Part shown: piece after piece, positions 1 through 6,401 of the stretch
How positions within the stretch are numbered: position 1 is the first letter of the stretch
Layout of the letters: every line of letters begins with the position of its first letter
Assembly: GCA_016205055.1 (NCBI GenBank)
Contig: JACQJK010000116.1
Location: 1 to 10,059 of the forward strand
Direction of reading: 5' to 3'
DNA from: Candidatus Doudnabacteria bacterium
Lineage (GTDB): Bacteria > Patescibacteriota > Doudnabacteria > UBA920 > 2-01-FULL-50-11
Length of the DNA stretch: 10,059 nucleotides
The notes under the pieces: model-generated
Database searches by the model: none
What the model was told of the DNA's origin: nothing
The model's input: only the letters and a program-made list of their open reading frames with translations
Program-made: the position numbers and the translations under genes

Positions 1-28
1 CAAACAAATTTTGAGGTTTAGCCGCAGC

Positions 29-121
29 TTAAGCCGTCCGCCTTAGGCGGATTGAGACAAGCTGCCAAAATTCTGAAATTGCAGGCAAAAGGGATTTTTC
101 GAATAGGTTCTTATCAATCAT
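29..121 (-). other. possible 30-codon leader ORF or gene remnant
   Basis: An ATG at 121 opens 30 codons and ends with TAA at 29-31. The product begins MIDKNLFEKS and ends in IRLRRTA, where it runs through the palindrome at 37-51. No ribosome-binding site precedes the ATG, which overlaps the proposed -10 box at 117-122, so the promoter and ORF readings compete. It could be a degraded gene start broken by the repeat, or chance. No family was recognised. Confidence 0.15.
37..51. repeat. short GC-rich palindrome at the left edge
   Basis: TCCGCC and GGCGGA form a perfect 6-bp stem around TTA. Outside it CAGCTT (about 25-30) and AAGCTG (about 58-63) could pair as a second stem across an internal loop. 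Neither strand has a T-run directly after the stem, so it is not a canonical intrinsic terminator. It resembles the short dispersed palindromes found between genes in many bacteria. Copy number cannot be judged here. Confidence 0.45.
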
Positions 122-145
122 AGCAAAAAAAAACGTTCGGGTAAA
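117..145 (-). promoter_or_regulatory. candidate promoter reading left out of the window
   Basis: On the minus strand TTTACC (140-145) and TATGAT (117-122) are separated by exactly 17 nt. The -10 is preceded by TGC, giving an extended -10 element, and the spacer holds a run of nine T. The match is four of six bases at -35 and five of six at -10. Transcription would begin near 110 and leave the left edge, so its gene is not visible. It lies just after the last gene of the hisS-comEC operon, a natural place for a new transcription unit. Confidence 0.35.
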
Positions 146-160
146 GCGGGTGTCTAAATC

Positions 161-1030
161 TTAATCGGTGTAAATGCCTGCCCCGTCAGTAGCAATCCTG
201 ACGTCGCCATGCTGATCCGTTCGCCAATATTTCACCTGTTTGTTCTCCAAAAGCTCCAGTGTTTCTTGATGCGGGTGCCCATAACGGTTTTTGGCTCCTA
301 CAGAAACGACCGCGTATTCAGGGGACAACGCCTCTAAAAATTCCTTACTGGTCGAGCCGCGGGACCCGTGGTGGCCAACCTTCAAAATCTCGCTGGGCAT
401 TGCGGCGTTGGCGGCAATCAGCCGGTATTCCACTTCTTTCGTCGCGTCGCCGGTCAAGAAAAAATCCACCTTGCCAAAGCTCAAGCGCCCGACGATGGAA
501 GCGGCGTTGGGGTCGGTTATTTTTGATCCGGACTGTTCAAGCGGCGGATGCAAGATCGCCAGCACGGTTGCGCCGTCCAAATGCAGTTTCTGCCCGGCGC
601 GGGCGTAAATGACTTTGATTTTCTTTTTTTCCACGGCTTGCAGAAAAAACGAATAAGTCGCCGATTCATAGTCGCCCGGCGTTAGAACCAAATTTTTAAC
701 GCGATACCGCTTGACCACTTCCACTAAGCCGGCAACGTGATCGGCATGCGGATGAGTCAGCACCACAAGATCAATGGAACGGTCGTAAAAGGGCATTTGC
801 TTACCCAATTTGCGCAAGACAGCGGTGTCGGGACCGCCATCGATCAAAACTTGAGTGCCGCCGGCGGTCGTGAAAAATATCGAATCGCCTTGCCCCACGT
901 CAAAAAAGTTCACCGAAAGCTCGCTCTGCCGAGGAGCGGAAAAAACGGCGACCCAGGTCAGCACGACGAAGATCGCCAAGACGAGCAATAAAAACCACCA
1001 GAACTTTTTTATTTTAACAGGGGCGCTCAC
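161..1030 (-). CDS. ComEC-type metallo-beta-lactamase-fold hydrolase, separate protein
   Basis: A 289-aa protein with one N-terminal membrane segment (about residues 9-31), followed by a complete MBL domain like the C-terminal part of ComEC/Rec2. Visible motifs are DVGQGDS (44-50), DGGPD (64-68), metal-binding HPHADH (93-98), a GD pair at 194-195, VGHHGS (218-223) and KNRYGHPH (247-254). All expected metal ligands seem present, so it is probably active as a phosphodiesterase or nuclease. In ComEC this domain is thought to degrade the non-transported DNA strand. The single anchor would hold it outside the cytoplasmic membrane. It starts with GTG in a GTGA overlap with the upstream channel gene, which points to translational coupling. 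In Bacillus-type ComEC both parts are one chain; here they are two. Confidence 0.9.
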   Translation of the reverse strand: MSAPVKIKKFWWFLLLVLAIFVVLTWVAVFSAPRQSELSVNFFDVGQGDSIFFTTAGGTQVLIDGGPDTAVLRKLGKQMPFYDRSIDLVVLTHPHADHVAGLVEVVKRYRVKNLVLTPGDYESATYSFFLQAVEKKKIKVIYARAGQKLHLDGATVLAILHPPLEQSGSKITDPNAASIVGRLSFGKVDFFLTGDATKEVEYRLIAANAAMPSEILKVGHHGSRGSTSKEFLEALSPEYAVVSVGAKNRYGHPHQETLELLENKQVKYWRTDQHGDVRIATDGAGIYTD

Positions 1031-2553
1031 GCCGGAATTTTAGTCCCGTAATTTCTAAAATTTACGATTTTTTGCTCTCGCGCTCTTGCATGCAACACAA
1101 ACAGGCCCAAAAGCAAAACCAAATAATAATTCGCCACCCATAACGCCGAAAGATTATCCAGCGCAAGCGTGGCAAACGGCAGACGGGATAATTGCTCGGC
1201 GGAAAAAATTTGGTAATGCAAAAGCAACCAAGCCGGCCAACCGGCCAGGTAACCAAGCGGTATTGCAATAAACGCGCCGACCGCGCTTAAAAATCCAAAC
1301 AGCATGGTTAGGGGAATCGTGGGCAACACGAGCAGATTGGCCAGTGGCGAAACGAGCGACAAGCGGTCAAAGTGAAAGACCAAAAGCGGAGTGACGAAAA
1401 CTTGAGCCGCGATTGTGGTGGCAAGAATTGTCCGCAATCCCAAAAAATTCGGCACGGCCGCAAACCATTTTTCCAAAACCCCGCCCAAAAGCACCAGCCC
1501 GCTCGTCGCTAAAAAAGACAGCTGAAACCCCAAATCAAACGCCAAAAGATTGGGGTTTAAAGCGACCATGACTAGCGCGGCAACGACCAAAACGTTCATT
1601 GCCAGAGTCCGTCGTCCGAGATTTAATGCCACAACCCCAAGCAACCCCATAATGGCCGCGCGCACGACCGAAGGTTGCGCCCCGGTTAAAACCACAAACG
1701 CGCTGACGAACAGAAGCGAGCTTAAAAAGGCCGCCTTTGCGCCCAACCGGCGCACTACAAAACCTCCCAGAAGCGCGGTAATGATGGAAATATTGAAACC
1801 GGAAATCGCCACGATGTGCGAAAGGCCGGTAATTTTAAAAGCTTCCTGAAGGTCAGAGGGAATCGTCCGCCGCGCTCCTAAAAGCAATCCTAACACGAGC
1901 GAATTTTCCGGTTCAGGAATAATTTGGTTCAGGCGCTCCATAAAAGCCGCTTTAAAATTAAGAAGTCGCTTTTTCAGGAAATTTCCTCCTTCCCCCGGCA
2001 AAGCTTTCATCTTCGGGTAAAACGAAACGGAAAAAATTCGGTCCTTGGCCAAAAACCGCTTGTAAGAAAAATTTTCCTCTTCAAAGGGCGTTTCCAAGGT
2101 ACCCACAATCACCAGTTTTTGGCCGTAAGCATACTCCGGGTAAGGAGCCACGGTTACCAAAACCCGGCCAACGATTGCTTGTTCTTTAGGGACAGACATT
2201 TTTGTCGCCGCAATCGTCAAATTTACTTTATTCCCCCGCCAATCCGGTTCTTCCGTGACTGTACCCTCCCAAGTTATTTTTCCGGAATCGTTAAAAGACG
2301 CAATGTGGGCTTGATCAATCTTGACCTGTCGAAAATTAAAATAAAATGCGCCGAAACCGAAAAGCACCACCATAAGTGCTAGGGTGCTGGCGAACCGGTT
2401 TTTGAACTTAACCGTAAAAAACACCGTACCCAAAATTACGGAGGAGTAAAAAAAGATCCGCGACAACCGCGGATCGATAAACGAGCCCAAGCCAACCCCG
2501 GCAAAAAAACTGGAAGCAGCGACCAGAAAAATCTGGGAAAAGCGCCGACGCAT
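1027..2553 (-). CDS. comEC: ComEC/Rec2 family DNA-uptake channel, MBL domain absent
   Basis: A 508-aa polytopic membrane protein. Hydrophobic segments at about 5-30, 33-50 and 53-75 lead into a DUF4131-type extracellular region to about residue 190. The Competence domain (PF03772 type) follows, with many helices from about 215 to 490 and the family signature HIVAISGFNISII near 251-263. In the family it forms the channel that carries single-stranded DNA across the cytoplasmic membrane during natural transformation. The chain ends after the Competence domain with a short basic tail, and the MBL part is the next gene. The start lies 4 nt after the hisS stop with no clear Shine-Dalgarno sequence, so it probably relies on coupled translation. 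Type IV pilus and ComEA partners are not in view. Strong call for family, inferred for activity. Confidence 0.9.
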   Translation of the reverse strand: MRRRFSQIFLVAASSFFAGVGLGSFIDPRLSRIFFYSSVILGTVFFTVKFKNRFASTLALMVVLFGFGAFYFNFRQVKIDQAHIASFNDSGKITWEGTVTEEPDWRGNKVNLTIAATKMSVPKEQAIVGRVLVTVAPYPEYAYGQKLVIVGTLETPFEEENFSYKRFLAKDRIFSVSFYPKMKALPGEGGNFLKKRLLNFKAAFMERLNQIIPEPENSLVLGLLLGARRTIPSDLQEAFKITGLSHIVAISGFNISIITALLGGFVVRRLGAKAAFLSSLLFVSAFVVLTGAQPSVVRAAIMGLLGVVALNLGRRTLAMNVLVVAALVMVALNPNLLAFDLGFQLSFLATSGLVLLGGVLEKWFAAVPNFLGLRTILATTIAAQVFVTPLLVFHFDRLSLVSPLANLLVLPTIPLTMLFGFLSAVGAFIAIPLGYLAGWPAWLLLHYQIFSAEQLSRLPFATLALDNLSALWVANYYLVLLLGLFVLHARAREQKIVNFRNYGTKIPA

Positions 2554-2557
2554 AACG

Positions 2558-3880
2558 CTATGCCGAACCCAACTTTTCGGTCAGTACGCTCACCAAGCGT
2601 TCCGGCGACACCTCGTCCTGCTGGCGAGTGAGGAGATTTTTCACTTTCACGACACCTCGCCGTTGCTCGTCGGCGCCGACGATCACGGCATAGCGGGCTT
2701 TCTTTTTCTCTGCGTACTTAAACTGCTTTTCCAGGTTATCCGGCCGGTAATAAACATCGGTAACGATACCGGCCCGGCGCAGTTGCACAGCAATGCTTAA
2801 ATACCGGTCCTCAAGTTTTGTCTCCAAATTAAAAATCACCACCCCGGCCGGGGTATTGGATGGGGGCAGTTCCATTTCGACTAAAGCGGAGAGCAAACGA
2901 TCCACGCCAATCGACATTCCCACTGCCGGCACAACTTCCGGCTTTTTTAGAAAACTCCCTATTAAATCATCATAGCGCCCGCCCCCGGCAATGCTGCCGT
3001 AGCCGGGAAGCGCGGAAAGCGAAAATTCGCAAACCGTCCCCGTGTAATAATCCAACCCGCGGGCAAGTTTGAGGTCAACGACCGCGTTTTTCACATTGAG
3101 CGGGTTAAGATCGTCAAAAACGTCGGCCAACTCTCCCAATCCTTCCGATAATTTTTTGTTTTCCGAAATAACCTCGCGAAAATTGTCCTCCAACTCTTTG
3201 CCGTCGGTGGCGGAAATTTGCAGAAACGCAAACAATTTCTCCGACTGCTTTTGAGCCAAACCGAGCTTCTTTAAGCCGGCCTTTACCTCTTTTTCCGAAA
3301 TCTTGTCTTGCTTATCCAACAGGCGCAAAACCGGCACTGTCCTCTTTGCGGACACGCCGACGAGTTCCAAAAGCCCGTCTAGAATTTTCCGGTTGTTAAT
3401 ACGGATGGAGTAATCGCCAATACCCAAATCACTCAATGCTGCGGCCACCGCAGCGATTGTTTCCGCATCAGCCAGAGAAGAACTAATACCCACTGTATCA
3501 ACATCGCACTGGTAAAATTCACGGAACCTCCCTTTTTGGGGAGATTCCGCTCTCCAGACTTGCCCCAAGGCATAACGCTTGAACGGATTGGGTAATTCGT
3601 TGCGATTCTGGGCGTAGTAGCGCGCCAAGGGCACGGTCAGGTCGTACCGCAGAGCAACCTGGCGCTGGCCTTGATCTTTAAACTTGTACATCAGCTTTTC
3701 TTCCGCGCCGTATTTACCGGTTAAAGTTTGGGCATACTCTAAAGCCGGCGTTTCCATTGGGGCAAAACCAAAACGCTCAAACGCCAAACGAATGGTTTGA
3801 AACATCGAATTGCGCGCCGCCGCTTGTTCCGGTCCAAAATCGCGAAAACCCTTCAATAATTGAGGTGATTTATTCTTCAT
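2558..3880 (-). CDS. hisS: histidine--tRNA ligase
   Basis: A 440-aa class II aminoacyl-tRNA synthetase that charges tRNA(His) in the cytoplasm, close to the usual bacterial length of 420-450. The N-terminal GFRDFGPEQA is the family opening. Motif 2 lies at about 102-128 (VWRAE at 108-112, with the conserved Arg at 110). The histidine-specific ARGLDYYTG is at 273-281, glycine-rich GGGRYDD at 299-305, and motif 3 at about 319-333 (GVDRLL, Arg 328). The C-terminal anticodon-binding domain spans about 345-440, with YYRPDNLEKQFKYA near 377-390. It is first in the hisS-comEC-MBL operon. The ATG at 3880 has no Shine-Dalgarno sequence and a candidate promoter sits only a few bases upstream, so the leader may be very short. 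No missing catalytic residue was seen. Confidence 0.97.
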   Translation of the reverse strand: MKNKSPQLLKGFRDFGPEQAAARNSMFQTIRLAFERFGFAPMETPALEYAQTLTGKYGAEEKLMYKFKDQGQRQVALRYDLTVPLARYYAQNRNELPNPFKRYALGQVWRAESPQKGRFREFYQCDVDTVGISSSLADAETIAAVAAALSDLGIGDYSIRINNRKILDGLLELVGVSAKRTVPVLRLLDKQDKISEKEVKAGLKKLGLAQKQSEKLFAFLQISATDGKELEDNFREVISENKKLSEGLGELADVFDDLNPLNVKNAVVDLKLARGLDYYTGTVCEFSLSALPGYGSIAGGGRYDDLIGSFLKKPEVVPAVGMSIGVDRLLSALVEMELPPSNTPAGVVIFNLETKLEDRYLSIAVQLRRAGIVTDVYYRPDNLEKQFKYAEKKKARYAVIVGADEQRRGVVKVKNLLTRQQDEVSPERLVSVLTEKLGSA

Positions 3881-3893
3881 AACTTATTGACAT

Positions 3894-3922
3894 TTTATCA
3901 CACAAAACGATTTCGCTGAAAA
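3894..3922 (-). promoter_or_regulatory. candidate hisS promoter
   Basis: On the minus strand TTTTCA (3917-3922) and GATAAA (3894-3899) are 17 nt apart, and the -10 carries an upstream TGT (extended -10). Each hexamer matches four of six consensus bases. Start of transcription would fall near 3887, leaving a leader of under ten bases before the hisS ATG at 3880. It lies immediately after the terminator at 3919-3952, as expected for an operon boundary. Confidence 0.35.
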
Positions 3923-3952
3923 TAAAAAGCCGGTAATACTCATCACCGGCTT
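3919..3952 (-). terminator. intrinsic terminator closing the cobO to small-membrane-protein run
   Basis: AAGCCGGT (minus strand, 3945-3952) pairs perfectly over 8 bp with ACCGGCTT (3927-3934) around a 10-nt loop, and is followed on the minus strand by TTTATTTT (3926-3919). The stop codon of the 91-aa gene (TGA, 3943-3945) lies at the stem/loop edge. It separates the upstream genes from hisS. Confidence 0.8.
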
Positions 3953-4218
3953 CCGAGAACACTCCTTGCCACGAACCCAACTGACAGCAGCCAGCAGGTA
4001 AAAAACATCACAAAGATCACGGCTTGCCGCACAAGCGCGGACTGGTGGGGCAGGACGTGCCCCATCAAATGCTGCAAGAGCTGCGTCTGCAGGGCGCCGG
4101 CAGCATGCAAGCGGCCCAAGTGATCGAGCCCAAACTTGACCTTGCTGTCCTTTTCCAAAAACAGATATCCGGAAACGGCGGTGGCCAGGGTAAGCACAGC
4201 GCACACAATAAACGACAT
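3943..4218 (-). CDS. small two-helix membrane protein of unknown function
   Basis: A 91-aa protein not recognised as any family. A hydrophobic segment at about 3-21 and a longer one at about 64-87 enclose a polar, His- and Gln-rich stretch of about 40 residues (LDHLGRLHAAGALQTQLLQH lies at about 31-50). The length and hairpin topology would suit an accessory membrane subunit. The start at 4218 is chosen because AAGGAGGTC lies directly upstream (about 4221-4229). An in-frame ATG at 4239 would place that strong Shine-Dalgarno sequence inside the coding region. It is the last gene before the terminator, 43 nt after the 180-aa gene, so it is probably co-transcribed with the corrinoid genes. No function is assigned. 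Confidence 0.7.
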   Translation of the reverse strand: MSFIVCAVLTLATAVSGYLFLEKDSKVKFGLDHLGRLHAAGALQTQLLQHLMGHVLPHQSALVRQAVIFVMFFTCWLLSVGFVARSVLGSR

Positions 4219-4261
4219 AAGACCTCCTTGAACAAACACCGCAAGATCGGATTAAAACAGT

Positions 4262-4804
4262 CTACCTGTTCCCGACGTGTTTGTCCAAGCGGGCATAAAG
4301 GTCATAAAGTAGGCCGCGCGGCGTTTTCAGCAATTCCTGCCGAGCGGAAGCAAGCGAGTGTAAAATTCTGGAACTATCCTGGTCAACCACGTCCGAACTG
4401 GAGCTTAAAACAGCAAGTCCTTTGGCCAGCTGTCTAATCTTTGACATCTTACGTTCATAATCTTGGTCGCCCGCCATGGGCACCGGGCTGTCGCCGTGAG
4501 CCATCCAAACTGATCGGCCCGATCTTTCATCCCAGTGTCCCTCGTAAACCGGATTTAAGGCCTTTAAGATTCTGTTGCGCAGGTCCTCGATTTCTACCCG
4601 GTCCCCGCCTCCCCTTTCGGTCCCAGTCAGCTGGTCAACTTCTTTTTGCAATTCTTGAAGGTAGAGTTGATAATCCCCGATACTTAAGTCCTTGCGACTT
4701 GGGCCTGCGAGTTTTGCAAGAAACTCCCTGGTCTGTTTTTTAACAATCGCTTCTGCGTCGCCCTCCTGCGCATCTATCCGCGATTCGGCTTCAAGGCGGG
4801 TCAT
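4262..4804 (-). CDS. hypothetical soluble helical protein
   Basis: A 180-aa protein with no recognised family, signal peptide or membrane segment. It is strongly charged and predicted by eye to be mostly helical. The N-terminal 60 residues are rich in Glu, Lys and Gln (possible coiled coil, with YLQELQKEVDQL at about 48-59). Next come a Gly-rich break (GGG near 65-67), a tryptophan-bearing middle (HWDERSGRSVWMAHGD at about 90-105) and two more helices. The ATG at 4804 lies only 12 nt after the DUF6580 stop, with weak AAAGAG as ribosome-binding sequence, so it shares that transcript. Codon use and composition do not look different from its neighbours. Function unknown. Confidence 0.7.
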   Translation of the reverse strand: MTRLEAESRIDAQEGDAEAIVKKQTREFLAKLAGPSRKDLSIGDYQLYLQELQKEVDQLTGTERGGGDRVEIEDLRNRILKALNPVYEGHWDERSGRSVWMAHGDSPVPMAGDQDYERKMSKIRQLAKGLAVLSSSSDVVDQDSSRILHSLASARQELLKTPRGLLYDLYARLDKHVGNR

Positions 4805-4816
4805 GTGTATTACTCT

Positions 4817-5338
4817 TTAAATTTTTAGAGTTTTTGGTCTGGCGATTCTTTTGCGCGCCAAGGACAAAACTGCTTCCAGGCCGTAAATTAAAACCACGGT
4901 GTAAAATAAATCACCCAAAACTGTTCCCCGCAAGAACGGCAAGCCGTTAACATAGGATAATATTACTCCGTCAAGGTTGTGCTCGTAGGTGGGATAGAAA
5001 AAAGCAAAATTGGTGACCAGGAAAAATAAAGCCGAGGCGGCCAAGGGAGCGGACATGATGCGGAAAAAGTTTTTCTTTCTGCCAACCCACGCTCCTAAGC
5101 CCACCCCGAAAAGATGAGAAGCGTAAACCGCGACCATCAACGGCCAAGAAAAAAACCCAAGTATTGCGTCCGACAAAAATCGCACAGCAAAAGTTAAAAT
5201 AAAAGCTTGTCTTAACGGCAAATACACGGCCGCGACAATGGCCACCGCGCTAACGGGAGCAAAATTCCATACATGCGGCACCAAGCGGGCAGCTACGGCC
5301 GCCAAAACAATAAGCAAATACAGCCAAAATCGCTTCAT
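4817..5338 (-). CDS. DUF6580-family polytopic membrane protein, putative transporter subunit
   Basis: A 173-aa integral membrane protein with about five or six hydrophobic segments and a basic C-terminus (LARKRIARPKTLKI). Features typical of DUF6580 proteins, from memory of the family, are the opening RLVPHVWNFAPVSAVAI after the first helix, RFLSDAILGF in the middle, LVTNFAFFYPTYEH, and PFLRGTVLGDLFYT before the last helix. Size and topology resemble S components of ECF vitamin transporters, but no substrate is known. The start at 5338 (MKRFWLYLL) opens directly into the first helix. The frame is open upstream to 5434, but that extension overlaps the DUF4430 gene and gives a basic, unhelpful leader. 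It follows the DUF4430 stop by 22 nt. Passing a corrinoid across the membrane is an inference from neighbours alone. Confidence 0.8.
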   Translation of the reverse strand: MKRFWLYLLIVLAAVAARLVPHVWNFAPVSAVAIVAAVYLPLRQAFILTFAVRFLSDAILGFFSWPLMVAVYASHLFGVGLGAWVGRKKNFFRIMSAPLAASALFFLVTNFAFFYPTYEHNLDGVILSYVNGLPFLRGTVLGDLFYTVVLIYGLEAVLSLARKRIARPKTLKI

Positions 5339-5360
5339 GTCGGGTTTCGACTTGATATTT

Positions 5361-5735
5361 TCATTCCTTGATTTTCTCCATCCTCCACTCAATTTGATCG
5401 TTCGCTTGGGCAACGTACGAAGACGCGCCGACATTGGAAGATTCTCCGTTTACGTAAAACGCCCAAAATTCATTGCTGGCCGGTTTAACGCCATTGATGC
5501 TTTGCACAAACTCGCCCAATCCCGGACCGAAGTCCTTGGTTTCCACTTGGTAAAGTTCTTTTAAAGTCGTAAGGGCGTCAACGCCCTCAATGCCCTGATA
5601 CGAAAAAATCTTAACCGTGTTTTCTGGCGAAACCGCTTCCGGCTCTGTGGCGGGTTTAGTGGGAGTGAAATAATTGCAAGAAACAGCCAACAAAAGAACG
5701 GCGGAAAGAACAAATAATTTAGGAATTTTGGCCAT
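5361..5735 (-). CDS. DUF4430 (transcobalamin C-terminal-like) lipoprotein
   Basis: A 124-aa exported lipoprotein. Residues 1-19 form a signal peptide (KIPK, then a hydrophobic stretch) ending at LAVSC with Cys 20 as lipidation site; Ala at -3 makes the lipobox slightly unusual. A Thr/Pro/Glu-rich linker to about residue 40 leads to one DUF4430 domain, with GVDALTTLKELY (about 51-62), FVQSINGVKP and FWAFYVNGESSNVG, ending DQIEWRM. This domain (PF14478) is related to the C-terminal beta domain of animal intrinsic factor and transcobalamin, which contacts cobalamin. The gene sits 47 nt after cobO and 22 nt before the DUF6580 gene. The likely role is surface capture of a corrinoid, but binding is inferred from family and context; DUF4430 domains also occur in unrelated surface proteins. 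Confidence 0.85.
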   Translation of the reverse strand: MAKIPKLFVLSAVLLLAVSCNYFTPTKPATEPEAVSPENTVKIFSYQGIEGVDALTTLKELYQVETKDFGPGLGEFVQSINGVKPASNEFWAFYVNGESSNVGASSYVAQANDQIEWRMEKIKE

Positions 5736-5782
5736 AGAGGTTTATTGAGAAGTTAAGGTTAAAAAGTCCCAAACCAAAGGCG

Positions 5783-6340
5783 TTAAAAATCAATTCCTCG
5801 CTGCGCCAGCAAGCCCTTATAGTAAGGATGCTTGATTAACTTCATTTCCGTAACCAGATCGGCATCGGCGATTAATTCCGGATACTTATTATGCCCGGTC
5901 AGCACCAGGGCTGTAAAGTCCTCGGCGTATCGGTACAGCGCTTTAACTTCTTGGACAGTCAAAAGCTTAAGTTCAATCGCGGAAATCAGCTCGTCAGCAA
6001 CCACTACGTCATACTTGCCGCTCTTAATCTGTTTAATAAGCCACCTCAACCCCGACCTGGCCGCTTTCACATGCGTAAGGTGCAATTTGTTGTCACCTAA
6101 AATGCCCACGAAACCCATTCCTAAAATTTTTACGGTGATTTTTTTTATGCGCCTCATCGGCGCGATTTCGCTTGACAACGGCCATTCCCCGCTTTGCTTG
6201 GCGGTTGCGGCTTTGACGAACTGGGTAAAGAGCACATCTAAACCTGCGCCGGCCGCGCGCACGGCTAACCCCACCGCCGCCGTGGTTTTGCCCTTGCCTT
6301 TGCCGATATAGACGATAATGAGGCCTTTAGACATATTCAT
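5783..6340 (-). CDS. cobO: corrinoid adenosyltransferase (CobO/BtuR/CobA family)
   Basis: A 185-aa cytoplasmic enzyme of PF02572 type that moves the 5'-deoxyadenosyl group of ATP to cobalt(I) corrinoids, making adenosylcobalamin, the cofactor of class II ribonucleotide reductase. The P-loop GKGKGKTT is at 13-20, the family VVVADELISAIE at about 112-123, LVLTGHNKYPELI at about 145-157, and DLVTEMKLIKHPYYKGLLAQ runs nearly to the C-terminus. Length is typical. Two start codons are possible: ATG at 6340, or ATG at 6334, which is better spaced from GGGAGGGGA (6341-6349). That ribosome-binding sequence is the outer arm of the repeat flanking the DUF559 gene, so it could be hidden in a hairpin. No other corrin synthesis gene is in view, which suggests salvage. 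Confidence 0.93.
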   Translation of the reverse strand: MNMSKGLIIVYIGKGKGKTTAAVGLAVRAAGAGLDVLFTQFVKAATAKQSGEWPLSSEIAPMRRIKKITVKILGMGFVGILGDNKLHLTHVKAARSGLRWLIKQIKSGKYDVVVADELISAIELKLLTVQEVKALYRYAEDFTALVLTGHNKYPELIADADLVTEMKLIKHPYYKGLLAQRGIDF

Positions 6341-6400
6341 TCCCCTCCCTTGACCCCGGCGGTGCCGTCGGGGTTGATGGGAGGGGTGAGGGAAGGGTGT
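6341..6400 (-). repeat. palindromic repeat, copy next to cobO
   Basis: Read on the minus strand this 60-nt copy aligns without gaps to 6742-6801 on the plus strand at 44 of 60 positions. It folds into an outer 8-bp stem (6379-6386 with 6342-6349, CCCCTCCC/GGGAGGGG), an internal loop built from ATCAA and TCAA, and an inner stem of CCCCG/CGGGG plus CGG/CCG. Its outer arm GGGAGGGG is also the purine-rich sequence in front of cobO. No T-run follows, so it is not an ordinary terminator. Confidence 0.8.
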
Positions 6401-6401
6401 T

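Noticed and set aside
3884..4204. A 106-codon minus-strand frame overlapping the 91-aa membrane protein
   Set aside because: It runs through the terminator, has an Arg/Cys-rich composition without structure, and lacks the strong ribosome-binding site that the overlapping 91-aa frame has.
5339..5434. N-terminal extension of the DUF6580 protein to an ATG at 5434
   Set aside because: It would overlap the DUF4430 coding region by over 70 bases and add a basic hydrophilic leader; the family begins at the MKRFWLYLL helix.
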